DNA of 64,000 bases, taken from Roseomonas xinghualingensis. GTDB taxonomy: Bacteria; Pseudomonadota; Alphaproteobacteria; Acetobacterales; Acetobacteraceae. The DNA is taken from assembly GCF_025791835.1 (NCBI RefSeq), contig NZ_JAOXLP010000005.1, forward strand, positions 62,001 to 126,000, read 5' to 3'. The number at the start of each line of letters is the position of its first letter. Position 1 is the first letter of the stretch. Below the pieces are notes generated by a model, which searched no databases, was not told where the DNA came from, and saw only the letters and a list, made by a program, of their open reading frames with translations. Below, piece by piece: positions 24,577 through 33,364 of the stretch. The translations under genes and the position numbers were made by a program.

Positions 24577-25863
24577 TCAGTTGGCAGGCAGAACGACCGC
24601 CCTGCAATCCCCAAATCCGATACCGGCGAAACCATCCCGCGAGGCGCGGCCCCGCATGATGATCTCGTCCCCATCCTGCAGGAATCGCCGGGTCTCGCCG
24701 GAAGGCAGCGATACCGGTTCCTTCCCGCCTTGCGTGCTCTCGAGAAGGCTGCCGAAGCCTCCGGCATCCGGGGCTGAAATCGTGCCGGAGCCGAGCAGGT
24801 CGCCAGGGTTCAGGTCGCAGCCATTCGAGGTGTGGTGCGCCACCATCTGCGCGACCGTCCAGTACATGTGGCGCGCGTTGGACAGGGCCAGCCTGTGCGG
24901 CCCCATCCCCTTCTCCCGCATGGCAGGGGTCAGGATCAGCACCTCCAGCGCCAGGTCGAAGGCACCGCGCGCCTGGTCTGCCTCGTCCAGAAGATAGGGC
25001 AGTGGCGCGGGATCGCCATCGGGGCGAGCGGGCTGGGGGACGCGGAAAGGCTCCAGCGCCTCGGGCGTCACAACCCAGGGAGAGACCGTCGAACCAAAGT
25101 TCTTCGCAAGGAATGGGCCGAGCGGCTGGTATTCCCAGGCCTGGATGTCGCGTGCCGACCAGTCGTTGAGCAGACCGAAGCCCGCGACATGCGAGTCCGC
25201 CTTGCCAACAGGGATGGCATCGCCCAGCGAGTTCCCCGGGCCAATCCAGACGCCCATCTCCAGCTCGTAATCCAGCCGTTCGCAGGGCGCGAAGCGTGGC
25301 GTGTCCGACTCGGGTGACTTCAGCTGGCCCTTCGGGCGCCGCACCGGCGTGCCGGATACGCGCACCGAGGAAGCCCGGCCATGATAGCCGATCGGCACAT
25401 GCTTGTAGTTCGGCAGAAGTGGATTGTCAGGGCGGAACACCTTGCCGACATTCGTCGCATGATGAATGCCGACATAGAAGTCGGTGTAGTCGCCAATCCT
25501 TGCGGGCAGGAGCAGGGTGCAGGCTTCCTGCAGATGCAGATGCGGCTCCAGCACCGCCCTGTGCTGGCTGCCTTCGGCAAGCAGGCTGGAAAGGCGCACG
25601 CGCATGTCCTTGCGCGGCCCCTCCCCCAGGGCGAAGAGCGCGTTCAGCGACGGGTTGGCCGCCGCTGCCCGCACGTCCTCGGCCAGCGGCGCCATGGCCA
25701 GATCCAGGATGTACTCCCCGATCGCAACGCCGACCCGACCGGGGCCCCTGTCCTGCGGAATAAAGACGCCCAGGGGCAGGTTCTGGATTGGAAAATCCGG
25801 ATGCCCGTTGGCGGATTCCACCCAGCTTCGGAGGCCGGGATCATGCGTGGCGTCGATCATCAT
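24577..25863 (-). CDS. fahA: fumarylacetoacetase
   Basis: This 428-residue enzyme hydrolyses fumarylacetoacetate to fumarate and acetoacetate, the last step of tyrosine/homogentisate breakdown. The N-terminal SH3-like domain contains FPIQNLPLGVF; the catalytic mixed-beta domain contains DFYVGIHHATNVGKVFRP, with the calcium-binding region and the catalytic His in IHHATN, YHGRASS, GVWIGPGNSLGDAIPV and GLLNDWSARDIQAWE. Near the end are LGSGTISAPDAGGFGSLLE and GDEIIMRG. Length agrees with the family. The start lies exactly at the base after the hmgA stop codon, so the two are translated as a pair. Confidence 0.95.
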   Translation of the reverse strand: MMIDATHDPGLRSWVESANGHPDFPIQNLPLGVFIPQDRGPGRVGVAIGEYILDLAMAPLAEDVRAAAANPSLNALFALGEGPRKDMRVRLSSLLAEGSQHRAVLEPHLHLQEACTLLLPARIGDYTDFYVGIHHATNVGKVFRPDNPLLPNYKHVPIGYHGRASSVRVSGTPVRRPKGQLKSPESDTPRFAPCERLDYELEMGVWIGPGNSLGDAIPVGKADSHVAGFGLLNDWSARDIQAWEYQPLGPFLAKNFGSTVSPWVVTPEALEPFRVPQPARPDGDPAPLPYLLDEADQARGAFDLALEVLILTPAMREKGMGPHRLALSNARHMYWTVAQMVAHHTSNGCDLNPGDLLGSGTISAPDAGGFGSLLESTQGGKEPVSLPSGETRRFLQDGDEIIMRGRASRDGFAGIGFGDCRAVVLPAN

Positions 25864-27201
25864 CTACCGCTGGCTCGGGTTGAAGTTCTTGCGGAGGCTA
25901 TGGCCGTAATTCGCGTAATCCTTCTGGCACTGCGGAGCCTCGGCGGCATAGCGCGTCACACGCTGGGGCAGGCGCGTCTCAAACATGAAGGCCAGGGTGC
26001 CTTCCAGCTTGTGCGGCTTCAGTTCCGCGGCGCTGGCGGCCTCGAAAGCCGACATGTCGGGGCCGTGCGGTAGCATGCAATTATGCAGCGAGAAGCCGCC
26101 CGGCTCGAAGCCGCCACCCGTCTTCGCGTCATACACGCCCTCGATCAGTCCCATGAACTCGCTCATGACGTTCATGTGGTACCAGGGTGGGCGGAAGGTG
26201 TTCTCCGCCACAAGCCAGCGCTCCGGGAAGATGACGAAGTCGATATTCGCCGTGCCCGGCGTTTCGCTCGGCGAGGTCAGGACAGTGAAGATCGACGGAT
26301 CCGCATGGTCGAACAGGATCGGACCGACCGGCGAGTAACGCCTCAGATCATATTTGTAGGGCGCGTAATTGCCATGCCAGGCGACGACATCGAGCGGCGA
26401 CTGCCCGATCTCCGTCCGCCACAGGCTGCCACCCCACTTCACGGTCAGGCTGGAAGAAACCTCGCGGTCCTCATAGGCAGCAACAGGCGTGAGGAAGTCA
26501 CGTTGATTGGCCAGGCAATTCGCGCCGATCGGCCCACGCTCAGGCAGGGTGAAGGCACCGCCGTAATTCTCGCAGAGATAGCCGCGCGCCGATCCGCCAG
26601 GCAGTTCCACGCGGATCTTCACGCCGCGCGGAATCACGGCAATCTCGCCCGGCGCGATGTCGATCAGGCCGAATTCGGTGGCGATCCGCAGCGGCCCCTG
26701 CTGCGGCACGAACATCATCTCCGCATCGGCATTGTAGAAATACTCGTCCTGCATCGATCGCGTAATGAGATAGACATGCATGCCCATACCCGATTGGCCA
26801 CCCACATCCCCCGCGGTGGTGATGGTGTGGATTCCTTCCAGGAAGGAGACCTTCTCCTCCGGCAGCGGGATGGGATCCCAACGCAGCGGTGCCAGCGGCG
26901 TATCCACTTCCACGCAGGGGGCAGTGCGCCACTGCCCGACATCCACCTTCTCAAAGGCGCCCCAATGCGCGACGGTCGGGCGGATGCGGTACAGCCAGGA
27001 ACGCTCATTCGTCGCGCGTGGGGCAGTGAAAGGCGATCCTGAAAGTTGCTCGGCATAAAGCCCATAGGCGCAGCGCTGCGGCGAGTTGCGGCCAATCGGA
27101 AGCGCACCCGGTAACGCCTCTGTCTCGAAGCCATTGCCGAAGCCGGGCATGTAGCCCGTATCGTTCCTGGTCATCGGTTGCGGGCGGAACGGAGCATTCA
27201 T
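25864..27201 (-). CDS. hmgA: homogentisate 1,2-dioxygenase
   Basis: This 445-residue Fe(II) dioxygenase opens homogentisate to maleylacetoacetate. The opening [19 protein letters not shown], the mid-region [24 protein letters not shown] and the active-site segment [20 protein letters not shown] with His and Glu iron ligands are those of bacterial HmgA; the third ligand falls in the later [11 protein letters not shown] segment. Each stretch is given only as a landmark. The gene follows the variant MBL-fold gene by 28 bases and is immediately followed by fahA. The whole run from the FAD monooxygenase to maiA appears to be one transcript controlled by the divergent MarR regulator. Confidence 0.96.
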   Translation of the reverse strand: MNAPFRPQPMTRNDTGYMPGFGNGFETEALPGALPIGRNSPQRCAYGLYAEQLSGSPFTAPRATNERSWLYRIRPTVAHWGAFEKVDVGQWRTAPCVEVDTPLAPLRWDPIPLPEEKVSFLEGIHTITTAGDVGGQSGMGMHVYLITRSMQDEYFYNADAEMMFVPQQGPLRIATEFGLIDIAPGEIAVIPRGVKIRVELPGGSARGYLCENYGGAFTLPERGPIGANCLANQRDFLTPVAAYEDREVSSSLTVKWGGSLWRTEIGQSPLDVVAWHGNYAPYKYDLRRYSPVGPILFDHADPSIFTVLTSPSETPGTANIDFVIFPERWLVAENTFRPPWYHMNVMSEFMGLIEGVYDAKTGGGFEPGGFSLHNCMLPHGPDMSAFEAASAAELKPHKLEGTLAFMFETRLPQRVTRYAAEAPQCQKDYANYGHSLRKNFNPSQR

Positions 27202-27229
27202 GGGGAAGACCTCCTCTGCCTCGGTAGAA

Positions 27230-28210
27230 TCAATTGCCGATCTCGGCGGACTTCATCTCGGTGCCATGCTCCAGCGCCTTCCACATCTCGACATCGCGCT
27301 CGGCAGTCCAGATGCGGGGATGGTCCAGGCCCTTCGCCTCGTCATAGGCGCGGGAGACATCGAAGGGCATGCAGTGATCGAAGATTACCCAGTGCCCGTA
27401 TTTGGGGCGCATGACCGACATAGCCTCGTCATAAACCTGCTTTAGCGATTGCCCGGCGGCCACGCCCTTCCTCGCGATAGCGAACAGATCGGAGGTAAAA
27501 TCGGCTGTGCTGCGCAGTCCTTCATCGATCTGCTCTGGCGTCGTCAGCGAGGTGCCGCGCCCCGGTACCAGCGCCACAGGCTTGAGCGCACGAATGGCCT
27601 CCAAGGTACCTGGCCAGTCGGCGAAATGGGCATCGCCGCAATACGGGGTGGCGCCATACTCCACGCAGTCCCCGGAGAAGAGCACCCGCTCCTTCGGCAG
27701 CCAGACGATGGTGTCGCCCGCCGTATGGGAACGGCCGATATGAATGATCTGCACCTCGCGCTGGCCTAGCCAGATCGTCATCCTCTTCTGGAAGGTGATA
27801 TCCGGCCAGGTGAGGCCCGGGATGCTCTCCTTGCCGCGGAACAGGCGCGGAAAGCGGCCGATCTCACTGTCCATGTCCTGTTGCCCGCGCTCGACGATCA
27901 GGTCGCGCGTGACATCGGAGGCAATGATCTGCGCCCCCTCATAGCCCGAGGCGCCGAGCACCCGGACCGCATGGTAATGGGACAGCACGACATACTTCAC
28001 CGGCTTGTCCGTCACCGTGCGGATGCGCGCGATCACGTCTTGCGCCATGCGCGGCGTCGCCTGGGCATCCACTACCAATACGCTGTCATCGCCAATGACC
28101 ACGCCTGAATTCGGGTCTCCTTCAGCTGTGTAGCCATAGAGGCCGGGAGCCAGCTCATCGAAGGAGATGGTCTTCTCCGCAAGGTCGTTGGTGCTGGCGA
28201 AGCCTGACAT
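27230..28210 (-). CDS. MBL-fold metallo-hydrolase with altered metal site
   Basis: This 326-residue protein has the metallo-beta-lactamase fold. The first metal motif reads [13 protein letters not shown]: the two histidines of HxHxDH are there, but Asp and the last His are Val and Arg. Later ligands look normal (GRSHTAGDT and [10 protein letters not shown]). It may thus bind one metal, or use a different set. The ATG at 28210 is chosen because GAGGAAGGAAAC lies just upstream. The gene lies between DUF2783 and hmgA in the homogentisate operon, pointing to a hydrolytic, lactone-opening or repair step in aromatic acid breakdown, which is inference. No signal peptide is seen. Confidence 0.85.
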   Translation of the reverse strand: MSGFASTNDLAEKTISFDELAPGLYGYTAEGDPNSGVVIGDDSVLVVDAQATPRMAQDVIARIRTVTDKPVKYVVLSHYHAVRVLGASGYEGAQIIASDVTRDLIVERGQQDMDSEIGRFPRLFRGKESIPGLTWPDITFQKRMTIWLGQREVQIIHIGRSHTAGDTIVWLPKERVLFSGDCVEYGATPYCGDAHFADWPGTLEAIRALKPVALVPGRGTSLTTPEQIDEGLRSTADFTSDLFAIARKGVAAGQSLKQVYDEAMSVMRPKYGHWVIFDHCMPFDVSRAYDEAKGLDHPRIWTAERDVEMWKALEHGTEMKSAEIGN

Positions 28211-28229
28211 GCTGTTTCCTTCCTCTGGT

Positions 28230-28460
28230 TCAGGCCTGGATCGCAATGATGGCGTCGCGGCCGGCCGGCTCGATCCCCTCCCGCGCCCTAGCCATGGCTT
28301 GGCGCAGCACGTCGAGGTCGCCGATATGGTTGCACAGGAGCAGGATCAGCCGGGCATCCACCGCACGGCTCTGCTCAGGCGTGAGATCCTGATGGATAGC
28401 CAGCAGCGCCTCATAGAAATCATCGGGCGCCGCGATGTTCGGCTCGGTGTTCAGCATCAT
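28230..28460 (-). CDS. DUF2783 domain-containing protein
   Basis: This is a 76-residue acidic, mostly helical protein. Its core DDFYEALLAIHQDLTPEQS and the following ARLILLLCNHIGDLDVLRQA are the DUF2783 signature. There is no signal peptide or membrane segment. The start overlaps the stop of the FAD monooxygenase gene by 4 bases, so it should be made in step with that enzyme and may be a small partner or stability subunit. The next gene, 19 bases downstream, is the variant MBL protein. The function of the domain is unknown; the partner role is inference from coupling. Confidence 0.9.
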   Translation of the reverse strand: MMLNTEPNIAAPDDFYEALLAIHQDLTPEQSRAVDARLILLLCNHIGDLDVLRQAMARAREGIEPAGRDAIIAIQA

Positions 28461-30061
28461 CCCCGCCCCGTTGCGCGATCCAGCGCCACCCGCACCGCAT
28501 CGGGATCGAAGCGGCGCCAGCGGGCGCAGACATGCTGGTCCGGCCGGATGAGATAGGTGGTGCCCGGCTGGGTATCATAGCGGCGGGCGGCGATGCCCTC
28601 CGCATCCTCAGCGGATGTCACCGTCACCACCCGGATCGGCGGCACGGTGTCCGGCGGCACGGGTGCCTCCTCTGCGAAATGCAGCAGGGTGAAGCCCCCG
28701 CCCAACCGGCGAAGCAGCCAGTCGGAGGCGCCATCCACCATCAGTGGCGCATCCAGCGCCGGCGCCCCCGGCACCACCGCTCCGCTGAAGGTATCGGCAT
28801 CCGGCGTGTTCAGCGGGGAGTCCCGATAGGTGCTGGGCATGGAAAGCCGGCCGCTGTTCACCAGGCGCCGGGCAAAGGCGCAATCCTTGGCCAAGTCCAG
28901 CGTTGCATCCCGGAAGGCGCGGCTGGCCTCGTTCTTTGGTGTGATGAAGTCGGTGGAGCGCGTGGAGTTCAGGATGTTCTCATCCGCCGCGGCAGCGCGC
29001 TCCATGTCATAACTATCCAGTAGGGAGTCCGGCGCCTCGCCGCGCAGGACCAGCGCCAGCTTCCAGGCGATGTTCTCCGCATCCTGAATGCCGCCATTCG
29101 CTCCTCGCGCACCGAAGGGCGAGACGCCATGCGCAGCATCTCCCGCGAAGATCACGCGCCCATGCCGGAAGCGCTCCATCCGCAGACAGGAGAAGGTGTA
29201 GACGCTCACCCATTCCAGCTCGAATTCGGCCTCCTGCCCCAGCAGCGCACGAACACGCGGGATCACCCGTTCCGGCGCGCGCTCCGCCACTGGATCGGCA
29301 TCCCATCCGAGTTGGAAATCGATGCGCCACACTCCATCCGGCTGGCTGTGCAGCAGAACGGACTGGTTTGGATGGAAGGGTGGATCGAACCAGAACCAGC
29401 GTTCCGCCGGAAAATCAGCCTTCATACGGACATCGGCGATCAGGAAGCGGTCCCGGAAGCTGCGCCCCTTGCTTTCCAGCCCCAGCGCCTTGCGGATCGG
29501 CGAGCGCGCCCCATCCGCGGCCACGACGTAATCAGCCAGGAGGCGGTACTCGCCCTCCGGTGTCTCCACCGTCAGTTCTACCTTCCCGGCCGACTGGACG
29601 ATGCCGGAAACCCTGTTGTCCCAACGGATCTCGATCTCTGGCAGGGACCGCGCCCGGTCCAGCAGAAAGCCTTCGACATAGTATTGCTGGAGGTTGATGA
29701 AGGCCGGGCGCCGGTGTCCGCCCTCCGGCAGCAGGTCGAAGCTGTAGACTGGCTCATCCCGATGGAATACGCGGCCAAGCTTCCATGTGATGCCCTTCTC
29801 GACCATCCGGTCGCCGCAGCCCAGCCGGTCGAATATCTCCAGCGTGCGTTTGGCGAAGCAGATGGCCCGGGAGCCATGGGAAAGGCAGCGGTCGTCATCC
29901 AGCAGCAGCACACGCTGGCCCGATTGGGCGAGGTCGATCGCGGTTGCCAGCCCAACCGGTCCGGCCCCCACCACCACCACCGGGTGATGCGCCATCTGTG
30001 CCGCCGACTGGTCTGGCGAGCGGCGGTACTCGAAGCGGAGCGACTGGTAGTCGACGTGCAA
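28457..30061 (-). CDS. FAD-dependent monooxygenase (class A aromatic hydroxylase)
   Basis: This is a 534-residue flavoprotein of the PHBH/MhpA-like group. The dinucleotide motif VVVVGAGPVGLATAIDLAQ is preceded by an unusual 30-residue head (DYQSLRFEYRRSPDQ). The DG motif is VVAADGARSPIRKALG and the GD motif is VIFAGDAAHGVSPFGARGANGG. Such enzymes use NAD(P)H and O2 to hydroxylate phenolic rings. At the top of the homogentisate operon it could make homogentisate from a hydroxyphenylacetate, which is inference. The start is taken as the TTG at 30061, eight bases after GGGAGGG; a GTG seven codons earlier has no ribosome site. Its stop is overlapped by DUF2783. Confidence 0.88.
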   Translation of the reverse strand: MHVDYQSLRFEYRRSPDQSAAQMAHHPVVVVGAGPVGLATAIDLAQSGQRVLLLDDDRCLSHGSRAICFAKRTLEIFDRLGCGDRMVEKGITWKLGRVFHRDEPVYSFDLLPEGGHRRPAFINLQQYYVEGFLLDRARSLPEIEIRWDNRVSGIVQSAGKVELTVETPEGEYRLLADYVVAADGARSPIRKALGLESKGRSFRDRFLIADVRMKADFPAERWFWFDPPFHPNQSVLLHSQPDGVWRIDFQLGWDADPVAERAPERVIPRVRALLGQEAEFELEWVSVYTFSCLRMERFRHGRVIFAGDAAHGVSPFGARGANGGIQDAENIAWKLALVLRGEAPDSLLDSYDMERAAAADENILNSTRSTDFITPKNEASRAFRDATLDLAKDCAFARRLVNSGRLSMPSTYRDSPLNTPDADTFSGAVVPGAPALDAPLMVDGASDWLLRRLGGGFTLLHFAEEAPVPPDTVPPIRVVTVTSAEDAEGIAARRYDTQPGTTYLIRPDQHVCARWRRFDPDAVRVALDRATGRG

Positions 30062-30118
30062 GACCGACCCTCCCGCACCCACCGCCCGAGCCTGGCGCCA
30101 TCTGGCGGCTATCTCGGC

Positions 30119-30162
30119 TGGACTGTTATGATCAGGGCAATATCATCTCATTTGAGACGATA
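30119..30162 (+). promoter_or_regulatory. marR promoter with overlapping palindromic operator
   Basis: Bases 30141-30162 form a near-perfect inverted repeat: half-sites TATCATCTCA and TGAGACGATA around a TT centre, with one mismatch pair. This length and symmetry suit a MarR dimer. A plausible promoter overlaps it: TGGACT at 30119-30124, a 16-base spacer and TATCAT at 30141-30146, pointing to transcription from about 30153. It lies between the homogentisate operon and the divergent marR gene, so binding could control both. The protein-DNA pairing is inference from position. Confidence 0.65.
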
Positions 30163-30661
30163 CAAGAGGTGCCCCATCACGAGACCGAAACCTGTTCCTC
30201 TTCGCCTTGCGCAGTTCCTGCCCTACCGGATCTCGGTGGCGGCGGAGAGCGTCAGTCGCGCCTTTGCCGCGCGCTACGAGGCCGAGTTCGGCCTTTCCAT
30301 CCCGGAATGGCGAGTCATGGCCGTACTGGGGGAAGGCGAACCCTTGTCCACCCAGGCGGTGATCGCGCGCACCGAGATGGACCGCGTGAAGGTCAGCCGC
30401 GCCGTGATCCGGCTGGCTGACAAGCGCCTGGTAACCCGCATGCAGCACCCCGAGGACCAGCGGGCGCAGGTCCTGCGCCTCGCGCCGCGCGGGCAGGTGC
30501 TCTACCGGCGCATTGTCCCCCGTGCCCATGCCCTGCAGGCGGAACTCGCCGATGCGCTGACCGAGGCGGAGATCTCCGCCCTTGGTGAAATCCTGGAAAA
30601 GCTTCACCACCGCGCCTCCCGCCTGCTTGGGGAGGACACGGCCCGTGAAGAGGGGCGCTAG
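30128..30661 (+). CDS. MarR family transcriptional regulator of the homogentisate cluster
   Basis: This is a winged-helix regulator whose core runs RLAQFLPYRISVAAESVSRAFAARY, then GLSIPEWRVMAVLGEG, the recognition region STQAVIARTEMDRVKVSRAV and wing HPEDQRAQVLRLAP (landmarks only). It resembles HpaR-type aromatic-catabolism repressors. The start is uncertain. The first ATG is at 30128 (177 residues), but the palindromic operator and likely -10 box lie downstream of it. Two later in-frame options are TTG at 30152 and ATC at 30176; the latter has an ideal AAGAGG site six bases upstream and would give the family-like 161 residues. Its 3' end overlaps the convergent RraA-like gene by 4 bases. 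Confidence 0.85.
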   Translation: MIRAISSHLRRYKRCPITRPKPVPLRLAQFLPYRISVAAESVSRAFAARYEAEFGLSIPEWRVMAVLGEGEPLSTQAVIARTEMDRVKVSRAVIRLADKRLVTRMQHPEDQRAQVLRLAPRGQVLYRRIVPRAHALQAELADALTEAEISALGEILEKLHHRASRLLGEDTAREEGR

Positions 30662-31374
30662 CGCCCCCGCTCCTTCCGCCACTGGCCAAAAGCTTCCAGA
30701 TTTGCGGGGTTGGTCGCCGGATACAGTCCGATAATGGGCTGCCCGGCCTTCACACGCTCCGTGACGAAATCCTCATAGGCGGTCATCTCCACCGCCTCAT
30801 TGGCAATTTCGTCCGCGATCCCCGCCGGAATCACGATCACCCCGTCGCCGTCTCCCACGATCACGTCACCAGGGAAGACCGGCGCATCGCCACAGCCAAT
30901 CGGCACGTTCAGGTCGATCGCATGATTCAGCGTCAGGTTGGTCGGGGCGGAGGGGCGGCTGTGATAGGTGGGGATATCCAGCGCCGCGATCTCATGCGCG
31001 TCCCGAAACCCACCATCAGTCACCACCCCGGCCACGCCACGCACCATCAGCCGCGTGACCAGGATGGAGCCCGCCGAGGCCGCGCGCGCATCCTTGCGGC
31101 TGTCCATCACCAGCACCGCGCCAGGCGGGCATGTCTCCACCCCCTTGCGCTGTGGATGCTCGGGGTCCTTGAACACTTCAATGCCGTTCAGGTCTTCCCG
31201 CGCCGGGATGTAGCGCAGCGTGAAGGCCTCGCCGACCATGCTTTCGGCACGCACGCGCAGCGGCTTCACATCCTGGATGAACTGGTTGCGGAAGCCGCGC
31301 TTGAACAGGGCGGTGGCGAGCGTTGCGGTGCTGACGCCCTTCAGCTTCTCGCGCGTCTCGTTGGACAGGGCCAT
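30658..31374 (-). CDS. RraA family protein (4-hydroxy-4-methyl-2-oxoglutarate aldolase/oxaloacetate decarboxylase type)
   Basis: This 238-residue protein has the RraA/HMG-aldolase fold. The active-site features are VVTDGGFRDAHEI with the conserved Arg-Asp pair and the later GCGDAPVFPGDVIVGDGDGV, which forms the phosphate or carboxylate pocket. The family splits 2-oxo-4-hydroxy acids such as hydroxymethyl-oxoglutarate, or decarboxylates oxaloacetate. The gene is 12 bases downstream of the IlvD/Edd dehydratase and probably its operon partner, where dehydrated sugar acids yield 2-oxo acids that an aldolase can cleave. True RNase E inhibition (RraA proper) is unlikely for this branch. Confidence 0.88.
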   Translation of the reverse strand: MALSNETREKLKGVSTATLATALFKRGFRNQFIQDVKPLRVRAESMVGEAFTLRYIPAREDLNGIEVFKDPEHPQRKGVETCPPGAVLVMDSRKDARAASAGSILVTRLMVRGVAGVVTDGGFRDAHEIAALDIPTYHSRPSAPTNLTLNHAIDLNVPIGCGDAPVFPGDVIVGDGDGVIVIPAGIADEIANEAVEMTAYEDFVTERVKAGQPIIGLYPATNPANLEAFGQWRKERGR

Positions 31375-31385
31375 GGCTCGTTTCC

Positions 31386-33176
31386 TCAGTAGATCACGGG
31401 TTCGGGCACGGGCGCGCCGAACTCGGTGCGCAGGAAGTCGAAGTCGCAGCCTTCATTGGCCTGCTGGATGTGCTTGCTGAACATGAAGCCATAGCCGCGC
31501 TCGAATCGCGGCTCCGGCGCCTTCCATTCCGCCCGGCGCTGCGCCAGCTCCTCCTCCGGCACTTCCATGCGGATGGAGCGCGCATCCACGTCCACCGTCA
31601 CGATGTCGCCATTGCGCAGCAGTGCCAGCGGGCCGCCGACATAGGATTCCGGCGCCACATGCAGCACGCAGGCGCCATAGGAGGTGCCGGACATGCGCGC
31701 ATCCGAAAGACGCAGCATATCGCGATGGCCCTGCTTCAGCAGCTTCTTCGGCATGGGCAGCATGCCCCATTCCGGCATGCCCGGCCCGCCCTGTGGTCCC
31801 GCATTGCGCAGCACCATCACCGTGTCGGGCGTGAAGGGGTAGTTCTCGTCATCCACCGCCTTCTTCATGGAGGGGTAGTCGTCGAACACCACCGCCGGAC
31901 CGGAATGCTTCAGGAACTTCTGGTCCATTGCCGCCGGCTTGATGACGCATCCATCCGGCGCGAGGTTGCCCTTCAGCACCGCGAGCGAGCCTTCCCCATA
32001 GATCGGGTTGTCGGTGCTCCGGATGACGTCGTCGTTGAAGACCTTCGCGCCCTCGATGTTCTCGCCCAGCGTCTGGCCCGTGACCGTCAGGCAGGAGAGG
32101 TCGAGATGCTCCCGGATGCGGCTCATCAGCCCCTTGATGCCACCTGCGTAGAAGAAATCCTCCATCAGATACGCATTGCCCGAGGGGCGCACATTGCCGA
32201 TCACTGGCACACGGCGCGAATAGTGCTCGAAATCATCCAGCCCGATCTCCTGCCCGGCACGGCGCGCCATGGCGATGAGGTGGATGATGGCATTGGTGGA
32301 GCAGCCCATGGCCATGGCCACCGCGATGGCGTTGCCGAAGGCCGCCTTCGTCTGGATCCGGCGGGGCATCAGATCCTCCCACACCATCTCCACGATCCGC
32401 CGCCCGCTCTCGGAAGCCAGGCGGATATGCCCCGCATCCGCCGCCGGGATGGAGGAGCCACCGGGCAGCACCATGCCCACCGCCTCCGCGATGGCGGTCA
32501 TGGTGCTCGCCGTCCCCATGGTCATGCAGGTGCCGTAGGAGCGCGCGATCCCGCCCTCCACTCCCAGCCAGTCTTGGTCCGTGATCTTCCCCGCCCGCAG
32601 CTCGTCCCAGTACTTCCAGCTGTCCGAGCCCGAGCCCAGCACCTTGCCCTGCCAGTTCCCGCGCAGCATCGGCCCCGCCGGCAGGAAGATCGCCGGGATG
32701 TTCATGCTGGTGGCACCCAGCAACAGCCCGGGCGTTGTCTTGTCGCAACCACCCATCAGTACCGCCCCATCGACGGGATGGGAGCGCAGCAGCTCCTCCG
32801 TCTCCATGGCGAGCATGTTGCGGTACATCATCGTGGTCGGCTTCACATAGCTCTCGCTCACCGAGAGCGCCGGCAGCTCCACGGGGAAGCCGCCCGCCAT
32901 CAGGATGCCGCGCTTCACGTCATCCACGCGCTGCTTGAAATGCATGTGGCAGGGCTGCAGGTCGGACCAGGTGTTGACGATCGCGATGATCGGCTTGCCC
33001 GTCCATTCCTCCGGGCTGTACCCCATCTGCATGGCGCGGGAGCGGTGGCCGAAGCTGCGCAGATCGGCCGGGCCGAACCAGCGGGCGGAGCGGAGATCCG
33101 CCGGCTTCTTCCTGGCGGGCCCATCCTTGCCGCCGCCGGCTTCCAGAGATTCAGGGGGCAGATCCGGCTCGGCCAT
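31386..33176 (-). CDS. IlvD/Edd family dehydratase (L-arabonate dehydratase-like)
   Basis: This 596-residue Fe-S dehydratase has the cluster cysteines in MGGCDKTTPG and GTCMTMGTAST and a third Cys in MAMGCSTNAI, with the C-terminal SDARMSGTSYGACVLHVAPES containing the catalytic serine region. The opening RSARWFGPADLRSFGHRSR and the length point to the sugar-acid branch (L-arabonate, D-xylonate or similar) rather than to IlvD proper, which makes branched-chain amino acids. The ATG at 33176 is chosen for its TTGGAGGATAAAG leader; longer in-frame sequence is not family-like. It is followed by the RraA-type gene. The likely product is a 2-keto-3-deoxy sugar acid. Confidence 0.9.
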   Translation of the reverse strand: MAEPDLPPESLEAGGGKDGPARKKPADLRSARWFGPADLRSFGHRSRAMQMGYSPEEWTGKPIIAIVNTWSDLQPCHMHFKQRVDDVKRGILMAGGFPVELPALSVSESYVKPTTMMYRNMLAMETEELLRSHPVDGAVLMGGCDKTTPGLLLGATSMNIPAIFLPAGPMLRGNWQGKVLGSGSDSWKYWDELRAGKITDQDWLGVEGGIARSYGTCMTMGTASTMTAIAEAVGMVLPGGSSIPAADAGHIRLASESGRRIVEMVWEDLMPRRIQTKAAFGNAIAVAMAMGCSTNAIIHLIAMARRAGQEIGLDDFEHYSRRVPVIGNVRPSGNAYLMEDFFYAGGIKGLMSRIREHLDLSCLTVTGQTLGENIEGAKVFNDDVIRSTDNPIYGEGSLAVLKGNLAPDGCVIKPAAMDQKFLKHSGPAVVFDDYPSMKKAVDDENYPFTPDTVMVLRNAGPQGGPGMPEWGMLPMPKKLLKQGHRDMLRLSDARMSGTSYGACVLHVAPESYVGGPLALLRNGDIVTVDVDARSIRMEVPEEELAQRRAEWKAPEPRFERGYGFMFSKHIQQANEGCDFDFLRTEFGAPVPEPVIY

Positions 33177-33364
33177 GGCTTTATCCTCCAAGTCTTGCCG
33201 GACAGGGAAACACCGCCCTCCGCCCCGCGCAACGCCCCCCGCCTCAGGGAGGCGAACCCGGGGTGCCCCGGCAGGCGTATGGAAGCCACGCGAGCAGCGA
33301 TGTTGCGGGGCACCGTCTGGCCTGTTTCCCTGCGGCACCGATTCGCGCAGGGGGACAAAGCGAG

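Noticed and set aside
29129..30127. Open frame of over 330 codons continuous with the MarR regulator
   Set aside because: It runs antisense through the FAD monooxygenase and has no family similarity; only the last 160-177 codons are MarR-like.
33177..33364. Purine riboswitch upstream of the purine permease
   Set aside because: I could not find the three-stem layout or conserved junction bases in the 188-base gap.
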